From Bettongia penicillata ogilbyi (lineage: Eukaryota; Chordata; Mammalia; Diprotodontia; Potoroidae): DNA of 64,000 nt. The first letter of the stretch is position 1. The number at the start of each line of letters is the position of its first letter. The translations under genes and the position numbers were made by a program. The stretch is taken from positions 13,988,718 through 14,052,717 of the forward strand of contig JAJHZJ010000014.1 of NCBI GenBank assembly GCA_023548195.1. Direction: 5' to 3'. Positions 47,555 to 58,448 of the stretch are shown piece after piece. A model generated the notes under the pieces. It was given only the letters and a program-made list of their open reading frames with translations, was not told the DNA's origin and did no database searches.

Positions 47555-48376
47555 ATGGGACAAACACAGTCCGTAGGAGAGATTAAGCCAGAGGACAAAG
47601 GAATTCTCGCTTGCCAAGTGTACGAACTCTGCAAGCAGAATGGGATAAAAATACACATAAGAATTTGCCAAGATTGGGTCGAGAAAATAATAACCATCAG
47701 TCCATGGGTAGAGCATACAGGAATTGATCCGACCCGTTGCCGATTAATAGGGCAGCAGATGGCTTCATACCAAAAAGAGGACCCCTACTTCCTCAATCCC
47801 CAGGACTTTGTTATGTATCCATGGAGAAGTCTGGGTAGTGTAGTTCAAGAGGCGAAAAGACAGAGTCAGGAAGGAATCCGGGAGGAGGGAGCAGGACACG
47901 GGAAAAGACAAGGAACAAAACCTCGCCCGCAGAGAGGAGAGGGACCCCAAAAGAAATCACAGGACAAACAAAAAGAGGAAGTCCCAGAGCAGCAGGAAAA
48001 TAGAGAGGAGGTAGATTGGGAAGGGGCCAACCTATTCCCTGTGCTTGTTCAGCCAGAACAGGGCGGACAGCCTCAAAGGGTGCATAAACCGCTGTCCTAC
48101 AAATTCCTAAGAGATCTTAAAGAGGCCGCTGCAAAATATGGTCCTGGCTCTGCTTATGTACAGACAGTCATACAATCTTGGCGGTCTGGGAGCTCAGGAG
48201 ACAATCATGACCAGATAGGACAGAGAGGAAAGAGGGAGTTGGTGCAGTCAGAAATTCAACCAGGAAATACATCCAGAGTTGGCCCAGGGCCTGGTTTTGT
48301 GGCACAGCAAAAAATTTGCCCAGGATTTGTGGCACAGTGGAGAATTCAGCAGCCCGGACACAGTGATAGAAATTAA
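47555..48376 (+). pseudogene. gag: Truncated gag (matrix and start of capsid)
   Basis: An open frame of 273 codons begins MGQTQS, a myristoylation-type start in which Gly2 would be acylated so that matrix protein binds the plasma membrane. Residues about 20-75 form a matrix-like domain with 'ISPWVEHTGID' followed by 'LIGQQMASY', as in betaretroviral matrix. Residues about 95-165 are a charged, Glu/Lys/Gln-rich linker. At about 175-210, 'KPLSYKFLRDLKEAAAKYGP' resembles the first capsid helix. The rest of capsid and all of nucleocapsid (no CCHC zinc knuckles) are missing. The tail instead has two 'PGFVAQ' repeats before the stop. Gag of this class is usually more than twice this length, so this is an internal deletion product. 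It could encode only a membrane-targeted fragment. Confidence 0.82.
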
Positions 48377-49640
48377 GCCAGAGTTATAATGTGTACAGAG
48401 GATTTCTGACAATTTTTTCTCAGTTTTTGGATTCTTTTATTGTCTGTATATGTGTTCTGTCTTTACGTGTTCTGTGTGCGTGTGTTTGTGAGTTATTACG
48501 GTCAGCTCCATGGTAGCTGGACCTTGGAAAGTTATCTCTTTTCCTCCCCCTCCTCCCTTCTCTCTGATGACTGCAGCATCGGGGAGAAGTATGGGAGAGA
48601 GAAAGAGAGGAACTAATCTTATATTATTTAGTTTATGTGATTGCAAGGTGTAGTCTTGGATGGGAAATGCAGGGACATAGTGTCTGTGCAGTTTTAAAGG
48701 GGGGCTTTAATCACAGCCCATTAGGAAAACAACATGGATATGAAGTTTAAGGAAAGCATAAAAGTTTTGGAAATTATTTGAAAGTTTTTGGTTAAACTCT
48801 CTCTCGCTTCACCCTCCAATTCTGGCCAAATTGTGAGGGTGGAGAGAGACAGAGATCTGGTGCAGGCTGATCAGCATTTTCACCTAAATCTCACCTAAAA
48901 GAAAAGTATTTTGTATAATGAGAAGTAACCAAAAGGTAGTTATTCTGTTCACATTTTAAGTGAAACGTGTCACTCCTAATTGGATGTTTAAAACAGATCA
49001 GGATTTGTTATATTATTTGGCACTAGGCAAATTGGAAATATGCATAAATCTTAAAGGAACACCTCAGCAGAGATAAAGCTTTTGAAACTCTCCAGCAGAA
49101 TGGAATAGACTTGGCGCCACTGGGCAGTTGTCCAGAAGTCTCCCTCCCTTCAGCTGAGGAATTCAAAAACTCTCTCATTCAAAGAAGTTCTTAAGGAGTG
49201 GACACAGAAATAAAATTTACTTGAGTAAAGGATGGAACCATTAAGATTTTTGCCCTGCAGTCCCAACTCATCATTCAGCTGGGTCTACAGTGAATTGTAA
49301 CCTTTATCATTCCAGATTAGATCAAGAGAAGAGAACTATTATTTTGAAGGTTTTCAACTAATTTTTTTGTAAAAGTTTAGTGACTGTTAACAACAGGACA
49401 AATTTTAAACGGTTTTAAATTCTCATTTTCAAGATAATGTGTTGATAAATTAATATGTAATGGTTTATGAAGCAGAAAAGATCTTGCTCTTTTAATCTGA
49501 ACTTGTAGTCATTCCTTGGCTTAAGCAAGAGTTGAATTTAGTGTTTGAACTTATTAACAACTTAATTTCTAAAAAGTTTTCTTTTTCAGAGTAAATGTAA
49601 TCAGAGAAGGAGAAACTACCCTGTGAAACAATGATATAAG
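48377..49640 (+). other. Provirus internal region without recognisable coding sequence
   Basis: About 1.26 kb lies where the rest of gag, protease and most of RT should be. I see no protease active-site motif, no RT catalytic motif and no zinc knuckle in any frame. It is AT-rich compared with the LTRs. It may be extremely decayed gag-pro-pol or foreign sequence captured by the element. Confidence 0.55.
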
Positions 49641-49649
49641 GTGGTAAGG

Positions 49650-50109
49650 CTTAAGTTTGAAATCACCTATCACAGATTCTACAAAGGTTACAACTTTAAA
49701 TGACTTTCAGAAATTGATAGGAGAAATTCAGTGGTGCAGGCCACAGTTGAGAATTACAACTGATCAAATGAAACCATTATATGATTTATTGAAAGGTCCC
49801 TCTCAATTAAACTCATGCAGAGGATGGACAGATGAAGCACTGGAATGTTTGAAATTAGTGCAGAAAAAGATTATGGGGTGTACTACTAGCAGGATATTAG
49901 AATCACAGGACTTGGAAGTAACAATTTTATTCACTGAAAAAATACCCACTGGAGTTTTACATCAAAAACAAGGGATTATTGAGTGGGTATATTTGGCTCA
50001 GATAAAGAACAGAGCTTGTGTGCTTTATGTTGTGCTGGTAGCCCAAGTCATACATAAGGCAGTGAAGAGAGTAAGGATGTTAATAGGACAGAAACCTCAC
50101 ACAATATAG
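49650..50109 (+). pseudogene. pol: pol remnant: RT thumb/connection region
   Basis: A frame open from about 49650 encodes 'TTLNDFQKLIGEIQWCRPQL', then 'TTDQMKPLYDLLKG' and 'SPT'-like connection sequence 'IPTGVLHQKQGIIEWVYLAQ'. This is the typical end of reverse transcriptase where it joins RNase H in class II retroviruses. The RT finger and palm with the catalytic aspartates are absent upstream. The frame stops at 50109, before RNase H. Confidence 0.78.
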
Positions 50110-50269
50110 ACTATGTATACAAGTCAACAAATAGAGAACTGCATACAAGAGTTTGTGGAATGGCAGATATTGATTAATCAGAATTTCCAACATGGGTTCC
50201 CAATTCCTTCTGGGTGGCAATTTGCCACGTGGCCATGATCTTGGACCAACAAATGCTCTTCCTCACTGG

Positions 50270-50812
50270 TAGAGGGAGTTAATGTTTTTACAGATGCAAC
50301 AAAAAATTTTAGGGCATCTATGTATATTCCATCTAAAAGGGAGATGCATAAATTTAAAACAACATTTACTTTTACACAACAAAATGAATTATATGAAGTA
50401 TTGCAAGCATTATTATACAGTACCATTGATACCTAGAGTAGAGTCAGCCTATATTCCTGATAGGGCAGATAGTATTAAACAGATAACTATGGAAGTTCAA
50501 CCAGCAATAAGGACCAAAACAACAATATTTATATCACACACACTCGGTCACATTCTAAATCATGCAGTACCAAAAAGCATTAAACCAAACAATGGTCCAG
50601 CTTATGTCAGTAAAGCCATTGAACAGTTCATGGTGGAATTTTCCATTTTACATGTCACTGGAATCCCCCATAATCCCACTGGTCAAGCTATAGTGGAACG
50701 AGCAAATCGATCCCTGGACACTTACTTGCAAAAAGAAAAAGGAGGAGTTGGACCAGGAGTTGATAAATTCACAATTGGCTGTTTATACTCTAAATTATTT
50801 AAAATTCTATAA
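50270..50812 (+). pseudogene. pol: pol remnant: RNase H start and integrase catalytic core
   Basis: Near 50280-50440 one frame encodes 'VNVFTDATKN' and 'QQNELYEVLQALL', the first RNase H motifs with their catalytic Asp and Glu. It then stops and the later Asp motif is missing. A second frame (to 50812) encodes the integrase core 'IKPNNGPAYVSKAIEQFMVE' and 'GIPHNPTGQAIVERANRSLD'. The second acidic residue of the D,D-35-E triad reads Asn (PNNG), while the Glu (IVERANRS) is kept. The HHCC zinc-binding domain and the first catalytic Asp are deleted. It cannot give an active integrase. Confidence 0.8.
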
Positions 50813-51097
50813 TGATGCTTATTGGCTGCTATGAAATTCTTAACATTTCCTAATAAGGAGTCTGCAAAGAATGAATCAGCAATAACAAGTGCCCTGAAAG
50901 CAGCCTGTAATGTGGCACGATGAGAATAAAAATTGATTTGGTCCTCATACAGTGTTAACGTGGGGAAAAGGGTATGTTTGTGTTTCAACAGATGATAATA
51001 AAGAAGTTTGGGTTCCAGTGAAAAGGATGGGAGTGAGGAGGTGCTGTCAGCGGCGGATGAAAAAAACTTTTGGAGAAACTTAATCAACTAGATCACA

Positions 51098-52425
51098 ATG
51101 ACTCATTTCATTTTTCTTGTACTTATCATGACACTCAAGAACACTGTGTCCATCGACCCAGCACCGAAGGAACAACAGAGATGGACGTTCCTCACGAATC
51201 CACCATGGTTAAGGGTGATGTCATGGAGTGAGACAATGCCTAAGTTTATCATCCAAGGCAATATTTCTCACATGTTTAAAGATGATGGACTAGACTATGA
51301 TAATAATGGGACTCTCTTTCAGAGACACTAACTTTTCAGGACTAGTCGCAGGTTTCCCACTTTGTCTATAGAAGGGTATTTCTGGGAATTGGAATGGGTT
51401 TGGTTTTAAATACACACAGATGAATGGAACAGAGGGGTATCCCTGGTGTGCCACTATTGTGGATGGACAAGAGACATGGGATGAGAAAGATAATCTATTC
51501 ACCTGGAGGATAAATGGGACAATAGTAGTTTGGTCAGACAAGGACTTTGTGGGACTTGTTCATGGGATGAAATTTAGGCCATTTTGTAACTTACAAAAGA
51601 AGAGAAATGTAACCCTTTGGCATCTGTATACGGGGCTTTTACCATTTGAGAATTGTCACAACATACCTGTCAGGAGAAAGAATTGATTATGGGAAACTAC
51701 ACAGAAATGTTATATTCATGTCACAATCTTACATACTTACTTTAGGAAAAATATGCACCAAACTTTCCTAGACAAATGTACATCAATTATAAAGGGTCTC
51801 CTGAGGTTGAAAGACCTGTTCAGGGACTAGACAAAGTTATTCTAGCTATGAGAGGACAAACAGTGCAGGGAATGCCTGCTGCAGCATCACCAAAGAAAGC
51901 TAACAACATTACTTTAATGGGTGAAGTATGTCTAGGGAACACACATATATTTCTATGGGACAGAGACTACAGATCTAAACTAGAGACATATCAGAACATG
52001 ACAGGAATTTTCAATTTTACATGCCAGAATTGTTCTGTACAAGCATGTATAGGACCAAAGATAGTAGGGAGAGTGTTTATTCAAACAAAACCTCTCCCAT
52101 GCTGCCAATTTGTCCCGCAAACTATCGCAGATTTGTGAGCACCCTCCACACCCTCCGGCACCAGGTTGCCAACATCAATGCCACCCGAATTGATCCCGCT
52201 GTTACCACTGCCTTTAGCTCTATCTTTTCTACTCTATCTACCTGGATGAAAAGCTATGTGGGCTCCGCCTCTTTATTCCTTCTCCTTGCCATGGGTTTCC
52301 TGCTCTGCCTACGCCAGGTTCGGCAGAGGCAGACGCAACAGCGGCAATATACCGCGTGGGCTCTCCGCTCCCTGACAAATCACTCTAATCCACAAGTTTG
52401 GATCACAGCTTTAGAGAGACGCTAG
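51098..52425 (+). pseudogene. env: env remnant, multiply broken
   Basis: The first frame (51098-51331) starts with a hydrophobic signal-peptide-like stretch 'MTHFIFLVLIMTLKNTVSI'. Later frames (51420-51686 and 51776-52138) hold surface-subunit-like sequence rich in N-glycosylation sites and Trp/Cys ('WRINGTIVVW', 'NMTGIFNFTCQNCS'). The last frame (to 52425) holds the end of the transmembrane subunit, with a membrane helix 'SASLFLLLAMGFLLC' followed by a basic tail 'RQVRQRQTQQRQ'. Frameshifts or stops separate these parts, and most of the fusion-peptide and ectodomain portion of the transmembrane subunit is missing. It cannot yield a working envelope. Confidence 0.78.
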
Positions 52426-52685
52426 CTCTCGCCTCAGCCCCAAAAGCATCCCTGTGCCCCACTATAATCAATAATAAGCTTTCTACAGGAATATTGTGGC
52501 TCCATGACCTGGAGACCCGTTGGCTGCAGAGGTACCCAATGACGGGATTATTGTGGGTCCACCTACCAGAAATGCTGGAGGTGGGAGCCACCCACATAGC
52601 CTAAGACAGGGGCCCTGCCCACTTTTGGTACCAGGCATGGAGACAGGCCACATGACCTATTCTCTCACTTACCATTTATAAAACA

Positions 52686-52697
52686 AAAAGGGGGAGT
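52686..52697 (+). promoter_or_regulatory. Polypurine tract
   Basis: 'aaaaagggggag' followed by one T directly precedes the TG of the 3' LTR, which is the expected plus-strand primer site. Confidence 0.85.
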
Positions 52698-53269
52698 TGT
52701 CAGGGGCCGTCCCCGAACCTCCTGGGCAGAGAGGTAACAGCAGGAGTCTATACCCGTCCCTCCCCCCGGCAATCACGCGCCTCACCCGTGACTTCCGGGC
52801 TAAGGGTGCAGGAAAGGCTCGTGTACAAGGCACGATACCGCCCTCGAGGAGGTGCTGAGGGAGCCCCAGTAAGAGTAAAACACACCTGGCCACCTGTGAT
52901 AGGACCAAGCAGATGGTCCAAGTGGGGAGGGAAGGTCCAGAGAGACTCCTGCCCTATTGCCACAGGACACAACCAGCTAAGGGGAGGGGGCTGGGGCGAC
53001 AGCAGGCTGAGCTCTCCAATCAGGGGCCGGATAGCAAGAACCGGAAGGGATAAGGAATAAAAGGCAACGCCCTAGGGAGTTCGGTGGGACTGGGCTGATG
53101 TGAACTGCTGAATAAACATCTGCATTGCTCTACCACTCTGGCTCGTGCTTGGTTTCCACCTGTACTCCTGCCCCCGGGGTCGGGCCCAGAGACGTCTGAA
53201 GCTGCGAGAAGCAGAGCGAGGGGTTACTACTCACCGGGAGGGTCGGCCGGGGATCGTGAGCCCCGGACA
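52698..53269 (+). repeat. Proviral 3' LTR
   Basis: It is the same length as the 5' LTR (572 bp) and identical except for two substitutions and two single-base indels, all between the positions matching 47172 and 47202. AATAAA is at 53111-53116. GAGAGG follows as the TSD. Confidence 0.95.
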
Positions 53270-53337
53270 GAGAGGTAGCACAAAGAAACCATAAACGTTT
53301 AAGAGATTAATTAGTTCTTTTGGTGTGTCTTTTATTT

Positions 53338-56136
53338 TATTTTATTTTTATTTAACTTTTTACATTCATTTTCACAAAATTTTGGGTTCCAAATTTTCTC
53401 CCCATTTATCCCCTCCCCCACCCCAATACACCGAGCATTCTAATTTTCCCTATCACCAATCTGCCCTCTCTTCTATCATCCCTCCCTTCTCCTGTCCGCA
53501 TCTTCTCTTTTGTCTTGTAGGGCCAGATGACTTTCTATTCCCCATTAACTGTATTTCTTATTTCCTAGTAGCAAGAACAATACTAAACAGTTGTTCCTCA
53601 AACTTTGAGTTCCAAATTCTCCCCATCCCTCCCTCCCCACCCATTCCCTTTGGGAAGGCAGGCAATTCAATATAGGCCATATCTGTGTAGTTTTCCAAAT
53701 GACTTCGATAATAGTCGTGTTGTGTAAGACTAACTGAATTACCCGCCATCCTATCCTGCCCCCCATTGTTTCTATTCTCTCTTTTAATCCTGTTCCTCCC
53801 CAAGAGTGTTGACTTCTAATTGCTCCCTCCTCCCACTGCCCTCCCTACCATCATCCTCCCCCCCCTTGCTTATCTCCTTCTCCCCCACTTTCCCGTGTTG
53901 TAAGATAGGTTTTCATACCAAAATGAATGTGCATTTTATTCCTTCCTTTAGTTGAATGTGATGAGGGTAAACTTCTTGTTTTTTTTTCTCAGCTCTTCTC
54001 TTTTTCCCTCCACTAAAAAGTCTCCTGGTTGCCTCTTGAATGAGATATAATTTACCCCATTCCATTTCACCCTCTTTCCTTCCACTACATTTCTCTCTCA
54101 TCATTTACCTTAATTTCTTTTAAGATATGGTCCCATCCTATTCAATTCATTGTGTGCTCTCTGTCTCTCTGTCTCTGTATGTGCGTGCATGTGTGTATGT
54201 GTGTGTGTGCATGCATGCGTGTATGTGTGTGTGTGTATGTGTGTGTGTATAATCCCACCAACTACCCAGATACTGAAAAATTTTAAGAGTTACAAAAATT
54301 GTCTTTCCATGTAGGAATGTAAACAGTTAACTTCTGGTAAGTCCCTTATGACTTCTCTTTACTGTTTACTTTTTCATGCTTCTTCTCATTCTTGTGTTTG
54401 AAAGTCAAATTTTCTTTTCAGCTCTGGTCTTTTCATCAAGAATGCTTGAAAGTCCTCTGTTTCATTGAAAGACCATATTTTCCCCTGAAGTATTATACTC
54501 AGTTTAGCTGGGTAGGTAATTCTTGGTTTGAGTCCTAGTTCCTTTGATTTCTGGAATATCCTATTCCATGCCCTTTGATCCCTTAATGTAGAAGCTGCTA
54601 GATCTTGAGTTATCCTGATTGTATTTCCACAATACTGGAATTGTTTCTTTCTAGCTGCTTGCAATATTTTCTCCTTGACCTGGGAACTCTGGAATTTGGC
54701 CACAATGTTCCTAGGAGTTTCTCTTTTTGGATATCTTTCAGGTGGTGATCGATGGATTCTTTCAATACTTATTTTGCCCTGTGGCTGTAGAATCTCAGGG
54801 CAGTTTTCCTCGATAATTTCATGGAAGATGATGTCTAGGCTCTTTTTTTGATCATGACTTTCAGGTAGTCCCATAATTTTTAAATTGTCTCTCCTGGATC
54901 TATTTTCCAGGTCAGTTTTTTTTCCACATGAGATATTTCACATTCTCTTCCATTTTTTCATTCTTTTGGTTTTGTTTGGTGATTTCTTGGTTTCTCGTAA
55001 AGTCATTAGACTCCATCTGTTCCATTCTAATTTTGAGAGAACTATTAAATTCAGTGAGCTGTTGAGCCTCTTTTTCCATTTGGCTCATTCTGCTTTTGAA
55101 AGCATTCTTCTCCTCATTGGCTTTTTGAACCTCTTTTACCAATTGAGTGAGTCTATTTTTCAAGGTGTTGTTTTCTTCAGCATATTTGTGGGTCTCCTTT
55201 ACCAAGGTATTGACCCGTTTTTCATACTTTTCTTGCATTTGTGTCATTTTTCTTCCCAGTTTTTCCTCCACCTGTCTAACTTGATTTTCAAAATCCTTTT
55301 TGAGCTCTTCCATGGCCTGAGCCCAGTGGACATCCACCTGGGATGTCTGGGATACAGAGACCCGCCCTCCACGTCTTTCCCTGATGGTAAGAATAGTTCC
55401 TCGTCATCAGAATTGAAAGGCGGGAACATCTGCACCCCATCAAAGTAGCTCTCTATGGTCTTATTTTGCTTCTTTTTTCTGGGCATTTTCCCAGTCAGTT
55501 ACTTGACTTCTGAGATTCCTGTCCACCCCCGCCTAGATCCGCCTAGCTAGTGCTTGGGGTCTGAGATTCAAATGGGCTTTTTGGGGCAGGTGGGGCTTCT
55601 ATTCAAAGTGAGCTTAAGTTCTGGTGCTCAGGTGGGGGCAGGGCCGCCTCCCAGGCTCAGTTCCCTCAGGGGGTTTATGCAGAGACCTGAACTTCTGCCT
55701 GCCTGCTTGGGGAGTCCTGGGCCACCGCTGCCTCCGCCGCTGCCTCTGCTGCTGCCTCCTGAGGGGGCCTGAGTCATGGAGACACCCCGCTCCCCTCTTG
55801 ATCAGCCCAGACATCTCTCTCACTGACCTGTAGTGCCTGTGGGTGGAGGGACCTTTGCAGCTGACAGAGATTCCATCCCTGAAGCCTTCCCAGATTTGCT
55901 CCTCTGTGGCCACCCGGCCAGGGCAACGCAGGGTTGCGCTCCGTTTTCCAGGGTGCAATGGGCCCTGGGGATGGCTCTCCAGGGCTCTCTGGAATGGAAA
56001 TCTTTTCCACTGTGTTTCCGCACTCCTTGCAGTACTCCAGAGTTCGTGGGGAGTTCTTCTTGCAGGAAATATATGGGCTGTGGTTTCAGAGCTAGCATAC
56101 ATGAGTCTTTCTATTCCGCCATCTTGGCTCCACCCC
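53338..56136 (-). mobile_element. HAL1-like half-LINE, copy C, full length
   Basis: The element begins at 56136 on the minus strand ('ggggtggagccaagatggcg') with a long, GC-rich 5' leader (55490-56136). ORF1 (55486-54386), a TG/CA repeat (54177-54250) and the purine-rich 3'UTR follow, ending in an A-rich tail with repeated AATAAAAT units. A TSD of about 14 bp, GTGTGTCTTT(T)ATTT, flanks it (53323-53337 and 56137-56150). Its left end is 48 bp from the provirus TSD. ORF2 is absent. It is the best-preserved HAL1 copy here. Confidence 0.9.
54386..55486 (-). pseudogene. HAL1 copy C ORF1, two frameshifts from intact
   Basis: It starts MPRKKKQNKTIESYFDGVQM (55486). The second frame (55337-54912) is a long coiled coil with 'NTLKNRLTQLVKEVQKANEE' and 'RMSQMEKEAQQLTEFNSSLK'. 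The third frame (54874-54386) carries the RRM-like segment 'MGLPESHDQKKSLDIIFHEI' and the C-terminal domain 'QYCGNTIRITQDLAASTLRD', then 'ITYPAKLSIILQGKIWSFNE'. These are the three parts of L1 ORF1 protein, an RNA-binding trimer. One break lies near 55300 and one at an A8 run (54915-54922), a likely slippage site. Total length of about 366 codons is normal for L1 ORF1. There is no ORF2 after it. Confidence 0.9.
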
Positions 56137-56590
56137 GTGTGTCTTTATTTATAATAGAAACAAAGAACTAAGGCACTTAACAAAGACACAATGTAGTTTA
56201 GGGGATCAGATGCTGATGAATCTGAAATCAGGAAGATATGAGTTCAAATACCACCACAGATCATGGATACATCACTTGAGTTATCTGAGAAGTACTTTCA
56301 ACTTTATTAGCTAGATATTTCATGGAAATAGAGATGTAGGTTGTAGTGAATGCATAATTTTAGATTTTATTTTTCACAATGCATTTTTTTCTTCATAGCA
56401 GATAGGATCTTGATGGTTTATTTCTAGCCCCCTAAATAGGATTTTTCATTTTTTTCTATGCCTAAAATGCTAACACAAGGATATAGGCAGTGTAAAAGAC
56501 AAGGACTTATTTCAGAGAAGGAAAAGTTCCTCCTGAAGAGGAATCAAGAACTAACCTGCCAGGATAATTCACTGCTGTATTGAATTCCTT
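56137..56590. other. Non-coding stretch with a SINE scrap
   Basis: 56195-56310 resembles the SINE head ('gaaatcaggaagatatgagt'). The rest is AT-rich with no gene. Confidence 0.5.
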
Positions 56591-56734
56591 CAAAAAATAA
56601 AGAATAATTTAAATAGCTATAGAAGTGCTCATGGTTAGGCTGTGTCAATATGATAGAAATGACAATATAACCATATAAAACACCTTTTAATGCTATGCAC
56701 ATCAAATTATCAAAGGGATACCTTATAGAACTCA

Positions 56735-56975
56735 ATGGGCAATTGATGTTGCAGTGGATAGAATGCCAGGCCTGGAATCAGAGAGCTGGTTTCAGACACT
56801 TGCTAACTGTATGACCCTGGACAAGTCACTTAATCTTGCTTGCTTCAGTTTCCTCATATGTAAAATGAACTAGAGGAGGAAATGGCAAACCACTTCAGTA
56901 TGTTTGGCAAGAAAACCTCAAAACCCCCAAAGAAATCTTAGACATGATTGAAACAGCTGGACAACAACAAGAATG
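56735..56975 (+). repeat. Marsupial Mar1-like SINE inserted in L1
   Basis: Sense-oriented and nearly complete: 'cagtggatagaatgccaggc', 'atgaccctggacaagtcact', 'tcagtttcctcatatgtaaa', 'aaatggcaaaccacttcagt', 'aaacagctggacaacaacaa'. Short L1-derived duplications ('atagaact' and 'atggaact') lie at its two edges. Confidence 0.88.
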
Positions 56976-58448
56976 GAACTTAATAAAACACTGACAGTGT
57001 TCACTTAGGAAACCAAAAGATCTAGAATGTCAAAGGAAATGAAAAGAGGCAGGGGGTAGTATGACACTTTCATACATGAAACTATACTGAAACTACTTAT
57101 AAAGCAGAAATTATTAAAACCAATTACTAATGGTTAAAAATATAAAGGTAGCTAGGTAGAAGAGACTACACAAGAATAAATCAGAAACAATTGAATTCAA
57201 TAAAATAGAAAACATAAATTGCTTAGGAAAAAATTCTCTATTTGATAGAAACTACTGGGAAAATGAAAACAATCTAGTAGAAACTAGGCTTAGACAAACA
57301 CCTTATGTCATATTCCCCAATACATTCCAAATGAATATATGCCTTTAATATTAAAGATCATTATATAAAAAATATAAAGAAGAAACTGATCATGTATCTC
57401 TCACAGCTGTGGTTAGGAAATGTGTTCTTAACCTAAGAAGAGATACCGACAATTACAAGAAAGTACATTAAATAACTTTGATTACATAAAACTGAAAAGC
57501 TTCCATATAGAAAATGGTTTATTATTCAAGATATATAAATAGCTAATACAGCAATAGCTATTCCCCAAGGGGTTAGTGGTCAAATGATATAAATAGTTCT
57601 CAAAAGAATTACAAAATGGAGGGTGGAGCCAAGATGGTGGAGTAAAAGAGAAGACTTATTTGAACTTTCCCCCAAACCCCTCCAAATACCTGTAAAAAAT
57701 GACTGAACAAATTTTCGAACAGCAGAACCCACAAAATGACAGAGTGAAACAAATATCCAGTCCAAGACAACCTAGAAGGTCAACAGGAAAGATCTATTGC
57801 ACTGGGCTAGGAGAGGAGCCTAGCTGGCACAGACTGGGCACCCCAGCAAACCAGGAGCAGGCCTCAGGGCACTGAAACACTGGCAGTTGTGGCATTTTCC
57901 AGACTTTCTCAATCCACAAATGCCAAAGAAATCTTTGAAGGTCAATAGGAAAGGTCTGTTGGGATCTGGGTGAGAGAGGAGTGCTATCCAACCCCAGCCC
58001 CAGGGTGGTGGAGGTGGCAGTGGCGGTAGCAGCAGTTGCTTCAGGAGCTCTCAACCCACACACAGTGGGGAAATTAAGCTGCTGAACAGAGGTGTATTGC
58101 AAGGATCTCTTAGCTAATGCTAAGGCAGAATTCTCTTTCTTTTCCCTGCTTGCATCTAGGTTGCAGTCCTGAGTGGTGGTCTGGGGGTGAGGAGGAGCAC
58201 TGGTATTTTGGAACTTGTGGCTGTGGTGGAGAAGGCATTTTCTTTATAGTTCCAAAGCAGAAAAGAGTGCCTGTGGTCACTCACAAACCAGAGCATAGGC
58301 CAGGAAAGGAATAAACACCTCTCCTTTGATCATACCACCTTGGAAGAACTGAAAATTTACGGGTCTCTATAATTATCTCTGAAAACAGCTGCACAAACCC
58401 CCTGAAGCTTGGGACAATACACCTTCCACCCTGGAAGCAGTCTTACCT

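Larger units (their letters stand above)
46827..53269 (+). mobile_element. Class II (betaretrovirus-like) endogenous provirus, defective
   Basis: Two 572-bp LTRs with TG...CA ends flank 5.3 kb of internal sequence, and GAGAGG is duplicated on both sides (46821-46826, 53270-53275). A lysine-tRNA-type primer-binding site, a matrix protein resembling betaretroviral gag, the connection/RNase H/integrase sequences and a 6-bp TSD all point to class II. Gag is truncated, protease and the RT palm are missing, the integrase lacks its zinc-binding region and env is broken by several frameshifts. The LTRs differ at only four places, so the insertion is young while its genes are worn. It lies between HAL1 copies B and C. 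Confidence 0.93.

Noticed and set aside
55614..56102. A 162-codon sense frame in the HAL1 copy C leader as a new ORF
   Set aside because: The leader is GC-rich and stop-poor in several frames on both strands. The other HAL1 copies do not keep the frame open.
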